Shown here: one piece after another, positions 21,764 through 32,600 of the stretch
Layout of the letters: each line of letters opens with the position of its first letter
How positions within the stretch are numbered: the stretch's first letter is position 1
Origin: Rhynchopus euleeides
Taxonomy: Eukaryota; Euglenozoa; Diplonemea; Diplonemida; Diplonemidae
Assembly: GCA_963210315.1 (NCBI GenBank)
Contig: OY723268.1
Coordinates: 1,612,001-1,676,000, forward strand
Reading direction: 5' to 3'
DNA length: 64,000 bases
The notes under the pieces: model-generated
Told to the model about the DNA's origin: nothing
The model's database searches: none
The model's input: only the letters and a program-made list of their open reading frames with translations
Translations under genes and position numbers: made by a program

Positions 21764-22849
21764 TATCCTTTTTCATCGCCCGCGCCCCTTTCCCCCCCTT
21801 CCCCCCTCCCCCCCTCACTCTCTCTTCTCCCGACTTTCAGCAGCGCAGATAATATATGCTGGTGCCGGAAAATAAGTCTGAAGCCGACCGAAAAATTTGG
21901 TGTCCACTGCTTGGCCGAGCCACACTCCTCCAGGCAGGTTCGTTTTTGACACCCAAGTATCCATCGGTGTGAGTGGCGATATCCGTAGTGTGTCCGGCTG
22001 CCGTGCAGTAAGTCTTTTCACCGACTTTCTGTTCGATACCAGATCGCTAACTCAATACATCGCCTCCGGCGATGATCGCATTTTTGTGAACCGACACCAG
22101 GTGACCGAGGAAGGATGCGGGGGGTGGGTCGGGTGAGTAGAATTAAGCGAAACCAACGGGTCATTGGAACGGAGGTGATCGCCGAATGGAACGTGCTGCT
22201 AAACCCCCACCGTATTCCTCCCCGCCCCGCTACGAGGGTGGCTTGGTGGGGTGGTGGTGACGGTGTGGGTGAGGCTATTTCTAATTAACGTGCCGGAAAG
22301 GGTGTGTGTGTGTGTGTGGTGCTGCTGCCGAGGTAAGGTCATTCCAACGGAGATGCCCGCCTTGCTGTCACCCCCCCCCGTCCCACCTCCCGCCAGAAAA
22401 ATATGGGCTCTTTGGGATAACCCCCGCCACACATCACGCCCCCCCCCCCCCCCCCTCACACCCCCTTCCTGCAGGTGCAGATCGATCAGCACCCACACCC
22501 AACCCCACCCCCACCCCAATATCTTGGGCCAAACACTTCTGCCCTTCGACGGGTTTAGGGCGGTGGGATCCCAGCTGCACCTGACCGCCCCATCCTGTTG
22601 TTATATCCACCCCACCACACACCCTTCCCATTTTTTTTGTGTAGAAGCGTCAACGCAACAAACAAAAGGAAATTCATCAGAGCGGTTGTAGCTGTGATAG
22701 GGCGCTTTGTTTTGCATCTCCGGATCTCTCACCGCTGTACCTGACCGTCCCATCCCCACCCCCTCCTCCTCCCAACGGAGATCATCCTTGCTGCCAGCTA
22801 CCAGTTCTTTCCTTCCACCCCACCCCCGCAAAACCCGGGGGGAAAAAAA
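21764..22849. other. Intergenic upstream of the EF-hand gene
   Basis: Pyrimidine tracts, C runs (about 22369-22376, 22440-22455) and GT/CA stretches. No gene seen. Confidence 0.45.
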
Positions 22850-24379
22850 ATGGAAATTGATGACGATGCCGCACGCCGAGAGTTGGAAGCATTGGTCTCA
22901 GATGCATCTCCCGGGCCAGTCTCCTCCTCCTCATCCCCATCCCCCCCCGGCAAGCCGCAGTGCATCGCAACCGTGATGGGTGGCGTGAGCCTCGAGCCTT
23001 ACCACGAGGCGGTGTTTGCTGCTCTGGGGACCTTTCTGGGGCTCCCCCCATCGATGTACGGAGGCCTGGTCCCCACCACCCTGCAGGTGGTGCACAGCAG
23101 CAGGAGCCATCTGCTCGGCGTGTCGCACATCATCTCCGCATTGGACCTGTCGAGGGCAAAGCAAGAGGCGCTGGTCACCACCCTGAGCACGCCATACCCG
23201 CTCCCGGCAGACCCGGGGTACCAAGGCTTTGCCGACTCCGAGACTCTGGCGGCTATTGGGATGCCCTGCCTGGGCCAGCTTGTCGCCGCGATGGAGGCAT
23301 CCCTCAAGAAGTTTGCCCTGCAGCTGTGGGAGAGGGTGGGCCGTGCGAAGCTGGCCGCGCTGTCCGTCATCGCCGGGGAGACAGAGGCGATGCGGGAGGG
23401 AATTGAAGAGGAGTATCTGACAGCGCAGCACCTCCTCGCGTTGGAGAAGCGTCGGCTGAACGACTGCGCGACGGAGGTGCTGCAGAGCCTGGATGCGTTC
23501 CGCGACGTCGCGCCGCAGGACTTTGAGGCGATGGCGGCGTCGCTCGCAGCGAAGCCCCGCCCCAAGGTTACGGAGAAGGTTTTTGCGGCAGCTTACATAA
23601 TAGTCACACCCGCCGCATCCTGGTCGGAAAACCCCAGCTGGGCGGAGATCGAAGCTGCCGTGCTGCACCCCTCACAGAAGGCCTGCTCCTACGCCATGTC
23701 AGTCTCACCCTACACCTGCAAATTCGACGAGCCCCGGCATACATTGCTCTTCGAGCTGATGGCCTCCATCTCCAGCGCGATCATCCGGAGCTCAGGGAGC
23801 GCTGCGCTGGAGACACTGCACAGCTGGTGCCTCACATGGGAGGCGTACATCCGGCAGCTGTCTCTCATGCTGCCGCTGCAGCACTGCATCGAGACATATC
23901 CGCAGAGCCTCAATTGCTGGGAGAAGCACAACTCGCGGTGCGCCAGAGCCCTGCGGGAGCTGCGGGAGGCGGTTTCGGAGGATCAGCATGAGGCCGAGGT
24001 GGGCGGCACCGGTGGTGTGCCCGATGCGGCTGCTGCTGCGGAAGGCGGTGAGAAGCCCGCCGCCCTGCTGAATGCGGAGGGGCAGCGCGCGCGGGCGCGG
24101 CAGCATATCATCGATACCATCGAGGGGTGGGGGGATTACGACGCGGCTGCACAGGTTCTCACCCCGGATATGGTGATGCAGCTCTTCAACACGTATGACA
24201 TCGATGGGTCTGGTCAGCTATCTGTGTCGGAGCTTGCGAAGATGCACACCTCGCTGGAGTCCTTCGGCGTGCCTCTGACAGACAGGAGGTTCTCCGAGTT
24301 TGTCGCGTCGCACTCACGCGATGGTTGCATATCCCGGGGTGCGTTCTCCATCCTGATGTGCAGGCTGGTCTCAAGGTGA
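22850..24379 (+). CDS. EF-hand protein with dynein-stalk-like middle region
   Basis: A 509-residue protein from ATG 22850, preceded by an A-rich leader. The C-terminus has one canonical calcium-binding loop, DIDGSGQLSVSE (residues 450-461), followed by a second, degenerate EF-like helix-loop-helix to the end. Residues about 185-290 run from a helical, coiled-coil-like stretch (LALEKRRLNDCATEVL) into a pattern with K-P-x-P-x-V and a later tryptophan (ENPSWAEIEAAV). This resembles the coiled-coil base and microtubule-binding head of dynein heavy chains by pattern only. No signal peptide or membrane segment. A calcium-responsive cytoskeletal or axonemal protein is plausible, but this is inference. 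The EF-hand is firm, the dynein-like part is not. Confidence 0.7.
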   Translation: MEIDDDAARRELEALVSDASPGPVSSSSSPSPPGKPQCIATVMGGVSLEPYHEAVFAALGTFLGLPPSMYGGLVPTTLQVVHSSRSHLLGVSHIISALDLSRAKQEALVTTLSTPYPLPADPGYQGFADSETLAAIGMPCLGQLVAAMEASLKKFALQLWERVGRAKLAALSVIAGETEAMREGIEEEYLTAQHLLALEKRRLNDCATEVLQSLDAFRDVAPQDFEAMAASLAAKPRPKVTEKVFAAAYIIVTPAASWSENPSWAEIEAAVLHPSQKACSYAMSVSPYTCKFDEPRHTLLFELMASISSAIIRSSGSAALETLHSWCLTWEAYIRQLSLMLPLQHCIETYPQSLNCWEKHNSRCARALRELREAVSEDQHEAEVGGTGGVPDAAAAAEGGEKPAALLNAEGQRARARQHIIDTIEGWGDYDAAAQVLTPDMVMQLFNTYDIDGSGQLSVSELAKMHTSLESFGVPLTDRRFSEFVASHSRDGCISRGAFSILMCRLVSR

Positions 24380-25771
24380 ATGCGGGAACAACGCGCTGCG
24401 AGCCATGCCCCTCTTCACAAAGCATGGGGGTGGGGTATGGAGGAGTCGGAGAGGGAGGGAGAGGGAGAAAGGAGAGAACTTGTTTTGTAATGTGTTTGTT
24501 GTGTGAGGAAAACACCAGGCTACATGCTGGGGACCTGTCCGCCTCGCGTCCAAGAGAGAGAGTGGGTGACAAATCCGTCGGAAAATGCATTCCGAGACCC
24601 GGCTGATGCGCTGTGTTCGACTTACATGCCTTCTCAGCCCTCCTCATTACCCTGCCTCCCTTTGGGGGGGGGGCACAGAGAGATGGCACATCACCTCCTG
24701 CACTACACTGGTGCCCACCATCCCTTTCATTAGGGTGTCTGGGGGCACTGCCTGTATTGTATGAGGGAGTGGAGAAGGGGGTGGCGGGGGGGGGGGGGGG
24801 GATGACAAAGCTGGACTGTTTTGGCACAGCTGCTGCCCCTGGCCGCGCCTCAAAGAGGCAACCGAATCCCGCTGTTTCTCCCCCTCCGTTGGTTCACAGA
24901 TACAACGCAGCAGCCGGGTCTCGGCACTATATCACTGGATCTCAGGCACAACCTGCATATCGAGTGAAGGGTGATCGTCCTTGTGCCTCCTTGTATTACT
25001 ACTGCTTCTGCTTCACTGCCCCCTCTCCCCTGTTGGTTCACAGTGCTCTCTCTCTCTCTCTCTCTCTCTCTCCAGCACTCGGACTGTACAACCTGCAGAT
25101 CGGGTGAAGGGAGGCTATCCCTCGAAGAGCTACCCCTCGTGGACCTTTTCTTCTGCTTACTTCGCGACCTCCCCCCACACCCCTGTTGGTTCAGGCCCTG
25201 TTTCTCAGCAGGCAACGAATCATCCCACCAGGCCCTACTCCGCACCGGCTGCCCACTCTCACTGCCCCCTTCCCCTTCCGGGGTGAGGGGGCTGTGGGAC
25301 GGGTCTGAGGGGCTTTGGCGGCTGGCTTTCTCTTCCGTGAGTGTCCCCCTCATTCGGCATGGAGCTGCTGCTGCCGTGCTGTCACGTCTGATCGGACCGC
25401 AAAAAAATTGGCCGTGTTGCTGTGGAACCCTTGAAGCAAAAGACTCGTGGCAGCGTTCGGTATCTGCACAGGCACCGTGTATACAACCCCAAGTGTTTTT
25501 TGCAACTGACACACATGACAGGTCCTGACCAGACAAGGGTGTTAGGGGAGCGGAATGGATGTGTTTTGCGCGCACATCATTCTTCTTTCTGTTTCAAAAA
25601 AACCCCCCCGGCCAAACACATCACGATATCTCGAACCCACAGCCATCACCCTCTGCAGGCGCCAGCGCGCCCCTCCTCCCCCCCCCCTCCCCACCCCCCC
25701 CGGGATGCACGGCTGCATGCATCAGCCACCACACAGCACGGCACACCTGTAACCTTCTTAAGGCATGTTCT
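24380..25771. other. Intergenic between EF-hand and helical-repeat genes
   Basis: Holds a G run (about 24786-24801), a CT microsatellite (about 25043-25073) and imperfectly repeated segments of the type CTGTTGGTTCA and CAGATCGGGTGAAGGG around 24890-25190. No gene recognised. Confidence 0.45.
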
Positions 25772-27604
25772 ATGGAGGGCACAACCCTGCAGCACCACGG
25801 GCCGCCACCGCCACCACCACCACCACCACCTGCCGCCGCCACCGCGGATGCCTCTGCACCCGACGTGCAGGCTGAGTGCGAGGAGCGCAGCAGGATCGCT
25901 GGGGAGCTGATCGCCTCCGGAGATCTCCGTGAGGCACGCCATGCCGTGCGCTCCGCGCACACCCGGCTGATCGACATTGGGGACAGCCTCCCCGCCAGGA
26001 GCGTACCCGACCTCCCGAGGTGGTACCGCGCCTGCCTCTCCGCCACGCTGCAGCGCCTCGCCCTCTTCAGCCAGATCGAACACGACCCACACAGCGCACA
26101 CAAATACCTGGAGGAAGCCCTCCTCCTCACGCCACGCTCTGGGAGTCTTGTCAGCAACATCGTGAGCTGCCTCAAGGGCATGGCTGACGCCCCCCTCGCC
26201 GCTGTCCTGGATGCGGCAAAGCGTGCCGTCACCGTCACGGAGAATCTGGACGAGGCTGAGATATACGCCGAATGCCGCGACAGAGGCGCGGCGGAGAGCC
26301 GCCACTCGCGCTACCTCACCCTCGCATATTATCACTACTGCACGGTGCTGGAGATGTGCCTGAAGGACCAAGCGAGGAGGGTCGCCCTCGGGGAGGGGAG
26401 CCCCTCTGAAGAGGCAAGCCTGCAGAGCAGGGTGCATGCCGTGACGCTCGCATATGCGGAGTCGCTCCACCACCTCCACAGCGGTGTCTCGGAGGCCGGC
26501 GGAGTGCAGATCCGGGGCGCCTTTGAGACGGCCTGCGCGAGGTGGAGCGCCTGGGTGCAGCAGGCGGTGCTGCCATTCCCAACCTCCGCCGGCGCCGGGC
26601 GCCCCGAGGGTTTGTGGGAGTCGCAGGTTGCCTGCGCGCGTGAGTTCGACGACAAACCCCACCCCCCGCCGAGCCTCCCCTTCATCACAATGGTGCGGAA
26701 GCAGGGCGGGCTCGCCAGTGGGAGGGATGTCCACTCCGCAACGCCCTACCTCGCGGCTATCCTCGCCGCGTCACACCCCGAGCCGAGCCGGGCTGCGCCC
26801 GGCCTGGATGACTACAGCGCTGTGACGCAGAGCGGTGGGGGTGGGACGTACACCCCGCCGCCCCGCGAGAGCCACGAGGAGCACGCCGCAACCTCTGGCG
26901 ATTCGCCTCCTCAGGCAGCCTCACCCCGACACCCCGGTGGCAGCGGGACCCCCGAGCGGATATTCCCCGGAAGCCCGCCGAGAGGTGGCGGCGGCGGGGT
27001 GTGGGGGGCGCAGCAGCAGCAGCAGCAGCGGTCCCCAGGCGCCGTGTCACCCGTCTACACGGAGGCGTTCCTCCCCGAGGACCAGGCAGGAACGCTGCAG
27101 CCACGCGTCCCTCCCCCAGCCGCTTCCCCCCCTGGGCTCACAGAGGGGCCCGGGGCCTCCCCGCCAGGCACAGGTGGTGCCGGAGTGGAGAGCGGGGTGT
27201 GGGGTTACAGTGGTGGGGGTGGTGGTGGCAGCGCCTCTCTGCTTCAGCACGGTGTGCCTCAGCCTGACCCGGTTGCGGTGGCGTCTGGTGGTGGGGGTAG
27301 TGGTGGTGGCGAGGGAGGATACCGTCAGGGCCCTGTGGTGGCGGTGGCGGTGGTGGGGCGTTCGGTGTCAGGTGAGGGTGGCGGTGGCGGTGGCCCCGAG
27401 AGGTATCACCCTCTGCAGGATGTGCTGCGGCGGGCCGCGCTGGCGCGTGGCTCCCCGGTGATGCAGGCGGTGTCGGGGGGTGTGGCGGAGCGGCAGCTGC
27501 CGCCGCCGTCACCGCTGCAGCACGCGCAGCCGATGCCCACGCCCAACACACTGCCCCTCAGTGGCGAGACCTCAGACCTCTTCCCGGAACACGAGTTCCT
27601 CTGA
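25772..27604 (+). CDS. Helical-repeat (TPR-like) protein with low-complexity tail
   Basis: From the in-frame ATG at 25772 the protein has 610 residues; a further in-frame ATG at 25559 would add a proline-rich, unconserved-looking 71 residues. Residues about 10-35 are polyproline. Residues 35-250 are alpha-helical with TPR-like spacing (for example the AGELIASGDLREARHAV and SAHKYLEEALLLTPRSGSL stretches). From about 330 to the end it is low in complexity (Gly, Pro, Gln, Ser). I do not recognise the family. The ordered part suggests a protein-protein scaffold. Codon usage and strand match its neighbours. Confidence 0.6.
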   Translation: MEGTTLQHHGPPPPPPPPPPAAATADASAPDVQAECEERSRIAGELIASGDLREARHAVRSAHTRLIDIGDSLPARSVPDLPRWYRACLSATLQRLALFSQIEHDPHSAHKYLEEALLLTPRSGSLVSNIVSCLKGMADAPLAAVLDAAKRAVTVTENLDEAEIYAECRDRGAAESRHSRYLTLAYYHYCTVLEMCLKDQARRVALGEGSPSEEASLQSRVHAVTLAYAESLHHLHSGVSEAGGVQIRGAFETACARWSAWVQQAVLPFPTSAGAGRPEGLWESQVACAREFDDKPHPPPSLPFITMVRKQGGLASGRDVHSATPYLAAILAASHPEPSRAAPGLDDYSAVTQSGGGGTYTPPPRESHEEHAATSGDSPPQAASPRHPGGSGTPERIFPGSPPRGGGGGVWGAQQQQQQRSPGAVSPVYTEAFLPEDQAGTLQPRVPPPAASPPGLTEGPGASPPGTGGAGVESGVWGYSGGGGGGSASLLQHGVPQPDPVAVASGGGGSGGGEGGYRQGPVVAVAVVGRSVSGEGGGGGGPERYHPLQDVLRRAALARGSPVMQAVSGGVAERQLPPPSPLQHAQPMPTPNTLPLSGETSDLFPEHEFL

Positions 27605-28857
27605 GAGTTATGATTCCGAGCTAGCTAGCCGTATGTTATTTAGACTGCAAAAAAAGGGGGGGGGGGAAAGGGCTAGAGAGTTAGACCAGGGGGGAAAAGG
27701 AGGGGGGAGGGGAGGGGAGGGGACCCACCACCGCACCCAGCTCCCGGCGAACACACGGCACAGCCTGCAGAGGGGGTGGGGGGGGGAGGGAGATGCCAAT
27801 TCTGCTCTGTGATTCGCTTATGTTCTTCTATGTCACCACAGGCTCCACCTGGTAGGGCCGCTGCAACTGCTGTGCCTTCTGGTAACATTGCTGTGGGGGG
27901 GGTGGGAGGTGGGGGACGTTTTTTGTGAGTTCGGCGTAGCCAACTGGGGGAACTTTCTGTGCCTTTAGCTGGATCGTGCGGCCCCGCTTCACACGACTTC
28001 ATCAGACCGGGGAGTGGGGTGCACAAAGAGTGGGGTCTGCGTTTCAACAAATTGTTGTGGGCGGGAACACAACCTCACAGCCTCACAAGGACATATGGCG
28101 CGCGTCTGGGGATTGGGTTAGAAAGGCCACCGCTGTGATGCGGTGGCGCATTAGAGTGTTTTCTTGTTCTTTCATTTGTAATATGATTTGGCATCGCCGC
28201 ACAGCCCAGCAGGGCGCAGCTCAGGCCAGCACCCTGCTGACCCACCTCGCAGGGAAGTGTGGGGAGGGGAGGGGGGTATATTTTCTGGACCACCACCTCC
28301 CCCCTTTTGTTGTGTGTCTTGCTGTTTCTTCCTTCAAAACCCTCCCTCCCGTATTATGTGAAATCAGATGATGTGATGTGTGTGTATATGGGGGAGAGGA
28401 TTTTTGCGTTTCAACAGAGCATTTTGCTTTGCTGTCACGTTTCGCTTCCACTGCACAGCCAGCTGGGGGGGGGGGGGTCGGGGGGTGAGGGTGAGAGGAA
28501 GGGGTGGGAGTCGTCGCAAGCTTTATTCTGTAACATCACACAAGCCAGGCATGGCTCCAGCGGCAGTTTGAGGCGATCTACTGTCGAACCGTGTGGCCTG
28601 CTGGCGTTATTTTTTTTTGTTTATTGCAAACGGGGGAGGCATTGCAATTTGCAATGAATTGCCTCTCTCCTGGCTCTACGATCTCCCACAAACTGGATGC
28701 ACATCACGCTCTACTGTGTCACGCCACATCACCTGGTCGTGATGCCACAGAGAGTACTTGATCGCACTGTGTGGCAAAATACACCACAGCCCTCTCGGCG
28801 GGTGCTGGATATGGGACAACAGCTGGTGTTCCAGGAAGCGGAAGGCCGGGTTTGCTT
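27605..28857. other. Intergenic, no gene seen
   Basis: G-rich runs (about 27655-27665, 27894-27902, 28466-28477) and unremarkable sequence up to the poly(G) tract before the A-element arm. Confidence 0.45.
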
Positions 28858-28872
28858 GGGGGGGGGGGGGGG

Positions 28873-29225
28873 TAGGGGGGGTCAAATGGGGGGAACAAAC
28901 ACGATTTTTCAAAAAACCGGCGCAGAGGCCCCAAACCCCCCGTAAACCCTCCAAACCCCCCCAGATCGGTCCGGAAACCCATCGAACCCCACTTTTCCAC
29001 CATTCCGGGCACCTCAGGTGCCCGAATTGGGGTACCTAAATTTTGTGCCACCGTTTGGTACCGTACAGCGCCACTGTGTGGGAGGTTGGAAAAGAAAATG
29101 CCCTAACACCCCACATCTGAGGGTTGCAATGCATGTTGCTTGCCAACCACGTCATCCGGTGGGTGTCAGGCGCTATGTAGGTGGCATCAGCCAGGTCTTC
29201 GATGAGTTCTGGCTTGTATATGTAC
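28873..29225. mobile_element. Solo arm of tier-1 element A (A4)
   Basis: A single arm of about 350 bp, more diverged than A1-A3, beginning TAGGGGGGGTCAAATGGGGG after a 13-15 G run and stopping at the arm's inner end (TATATGTAC), where a new run of 9 Gs begins. The interior and second arm are gone. Because its outer flank is poly(G), this is the equivalent of the non-palindromic end, and no tier-2 element is attached. Confidence 0.8.
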
Positions 29226-29688
29226 AGGGGGGGGGAGCTGGGATGGCTGGGTGGGGTGCGGGATGTGTGAGCAATGCCCTGGTGTGTGTAAGCCTCTATC
29301 CGGTGTGTTGCGAGTTGGTTGTGCGACGGCCCCCACACCCCCCCCCCCCCCTCCCTCCCCCCCAACCTGCCTCAACAGACACATTGACAGACTCCCCCTG
29401 GTGGCCCCCTTACACGCCCGCCGCCGCCACCACCACCACCACCCCCTCACAACAGGCAGGAGCGGGATCCACCCCTTGGGGCTGGTGAGGTCCCTGCTCC
29501 TCTCGCACCCCCCTCTCCCTTCTCCCTCCCCTCCCCTCAGGCCATCATCATCATCATATGGCCGTGCTCTCTGCCAACGAGCGGGTGAGAAAGCCCTAGT
29601 CTAGCCTAGCCGCATCGCTGTGAAAAGAGCTGGAAAAAAAAGCGGGAAAAATAACCCTACCAACACCACCACCACCGCCACCCCCCCG
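29226..29688. promoter_or_regulatory. 5' region of the large cyclase gene
   Basis: Pyrimidine-rich DNA with a C run at about 29339-29350 and a CTCCCCTCAG tract near 29530-29540 that could be a splice or trans-splice acceptor. The coding frame is open back to about 29620, but the first ATG is at 29689. Assignment as a 5' region is by position only. Confidence 0.35.
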
Positions 29689-32600
29689 ATGTACGACACA
29701 CTCCGAGATGTCGATGACTCGAAGGTGGTCCCGCTGGTGCCGAGGCTTGTCTTGAAGGGGCTTGAAAAGCCCCAGGTCCCGCGGTGCGAGCCGCTCTGCG
29801 GCTCGCTCCTCTTTGTCGACATATCGGGTTTCTCCAGCGTGACCTCCAAGCTCCGGCAGCTCCATAACGATGCGGAAGGCGCCGAAACGCTAAGCCTCCA
29901 CATCAACGGCTACTTCTCCCGGCTCATCGCTGTGGTGCGCCGCTACTCCGGCGACATCGTCTTCTTCAGCGGGGATGCCATGATGGTTTCCTGGACAGAT
30001 TACACCCTCCAGGAGGCGTGTTCCCTCTGCCTGCTCTGCGGGAAACGCCTGCTGGAGGAGACTCCAGAGCATACGTTCAATCTTGAGGTTGGGAGCACCG
30101 TCACCTGCACCATGAGCCTGCACATCGGAGCAGCAGCCGGGGATTTCCATGGCATGGTTGTCGGGGGGAAAGGGCACCGCTCCCTCGGGAAGCTGAAATA
30201 CCTTCTAACCGGTGCCCCTGTGGAGGAGTGTGGCATTGCGGCATCCGTCGCAGCGACAGGCGAGTTTGCCTTCACTGAAACCCTGAAGCGATATGTCGAG
30301 GAGGAGGGTGTAGTGTGCCGGGCGGAGTCCGTGGGGTGCCACGCCGGGGACTCTGGGGGCCCCCCCGTCGCCCTCTGTAAATACGCCTCGTGTGATTTCA
30401 GCGGGGCGAGCCAGGCGGTGGGGGCGTTTGTCCAGTCGCCTGTGATGTCGCAGAAAGGCGGGGCGGGTTTCCGAAACGCGTCCCCCCCCAGCTCCCCGGC
30501 GAAGCGGGTTGAGCAGGGTTCCACAGAGCCAGAGCGCGCTCTGGAGAAGGCCTACCTCCCGCTGTCGGACGAATCCAAAGACAATGCCGCGATGTATGTC
30601 TTCGACACCGTCGTGAGATCCGCCACCACCGGGGGCACCTCGGGAAGCCTCCGGACGGTCTGCACCGCCTTCATCAAACTCTCCTCCATCCCACCGGGGG
30701 GCCCCCCAGAGGCGTTGCACCGCAAGCTCAACCAATCCGTCGAGATCATCCAGAAGCAGCTCGCGCGCTACGGAGGTGTTCTCAATAAGGTGATGATGGA
30801 CGACAAGGGCATAATTTGCCTCTGCCTCTTCGGAATCCCTTTGCATGCTCACGAGAACGACTCATCGCGCGTGGTCCACTTTGCGATGCGAGCCGCGCGT
30901 GCCCTAGGCGAATGCAACATAACAGCGTCTATCGGTGTATCAAAAGCCCCTGTCTTCTGCGGGCTGACCGGATCCCGACACAGGCATGAGTACACAGTGT
31001 TAGGAGGAGGGGTGAACCTCGCAGCAAGGCTGATGATGAAATCCGCCGATTTCGAACCGAAGAAATACCACGTGTTGGTCGACGCGGCTGTTGCGCAGAG
31101 CAGGGATCTTCAGGGGCTCTCCGCAAGCGGATACGCTATCATCGAGGGGGATCTGGCGCTGCTGAAGGGCATCCCAGACCCGGTGCGGTGCTACCACCTC
31201 ATCAAGGAGAGCGATCGGGAGGCGGTGACGGCAAAGATCCAGGAGGCGGAGGACGGGGAGGGCGAGCGGGGCCTGGTGTCCTGTGGGTCGCGCGTCTCCA
31301 TGGCTTCCTCCGAATCCCGCGGGGAGCAGGCGCTGATCAACAGGTCTGCGACGCAGCACCTCCTCCGCTTCGTGAGGGATGCGAAGCGACACCCCAGCCG
31401 GCGGAGCTCCTCAGGCCGCGGGTCGATTCACTCCTCGAGCTCCTCCGCCTCGAAAAAGGGGTGGTTTGGAAAGAAGCTCGGGATGGAGGGGCTGAAGAAG
31501 GTTCTCCACGACCAGCACAGCATCGGGCTGGACGACCCGGAGATCCTCAGCAGCGCCGGCTCGAGCATGGGGTCCTTCCACTCCCCCAGCCCGAAGGGGT
31601 CGCGGGGGTGGAATCTGGTGCGGCACCACCAGAAGAGCATTTCGTCAACACCCTTCTCGATAAGCGGGGTCAGCAGCCCCACGCTCCCCCAGGGGGAAAG
31701 GGGTGGGCCGTTTGTGAAGCCTCTGCAGCGAGCGGCGGTAGCGGCTGGGCAGCCCCAGGATTGGTTCGGCCACCGCTGCTCCTCCGACACGGTGTCGATG
31801 GTGTCGGAGGGGGAGGATCTGCTCCTTGGGAGAGAGCAGGTGCTGTCCGACACCTTGCGGTATATCCAACAGTGGAACAGGCGTGCCTCCCGGACAAATC
31901 GGAGCTTCTTTTCACCTCGGAGCGAGGTGTCTGTTGCGACAAGCGGGGACAGCGGGAGGCTGAACCGACTCCAGCAGCACCACCACACGGAGCAGCACCA
32001 CCTCACCCGAATGGTCTTCCTCAGGGGCGAGCGCAAGATGGGGCTGTCACTTCTCCTCGAGAGGGTCTGTGCGATGTGCCCGACCCCCGTCACCCGGATC
32101 CAGTGCTCCGAGTCTGCCGAGACCGGGAATTTCTACTCCGTGAGATACCTCCTGCAGCAGGTGCTGCTGGAGACAGACATCCACTCGCTCCTCCTCCGCC
32201 TGTCAGACACTGTGACGGATGATATACCCCTCCTCCACTACGTCCTCCGCCTGCCCGAGATTCCGCTGCCGGATCACGACCTTTCCGGGATGCGGGCTGA
32301 CGAGAAGGAGCGCCGAATATCAGAGCTTGTTCTTGACATGCTGCGGTGCCACTACGGAACCCGGTTCCTCCTGGCGGTGGATGACCTGCAGTGGATGGAT
32401 GACAGCAGCCTGGCGTTCATCGAGGTTGCCCGAGATGACCCCTCTGTTTTCTGCGTTGTGACGGACAGGCGAGAGGCGCTCCGATCCGGAAAACGGAAGG
32501 TGTTCCTCAACGAATCTATCTCTTCAGCTTCCAGCAGTCTCGGCACCTCCAGCTGCAGCGAGCTGAGCGGGCCTATTCCTCTTCTGAGAGGGCCGTGCCA

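Noticed and set aside
29620..29688. Upstream extension of the cyclase frame
   Set aside because: It has no ATG (it would need GTG) and is low-complexity Thr/Lys; ATG 29689 begins conserved-looking sequence.
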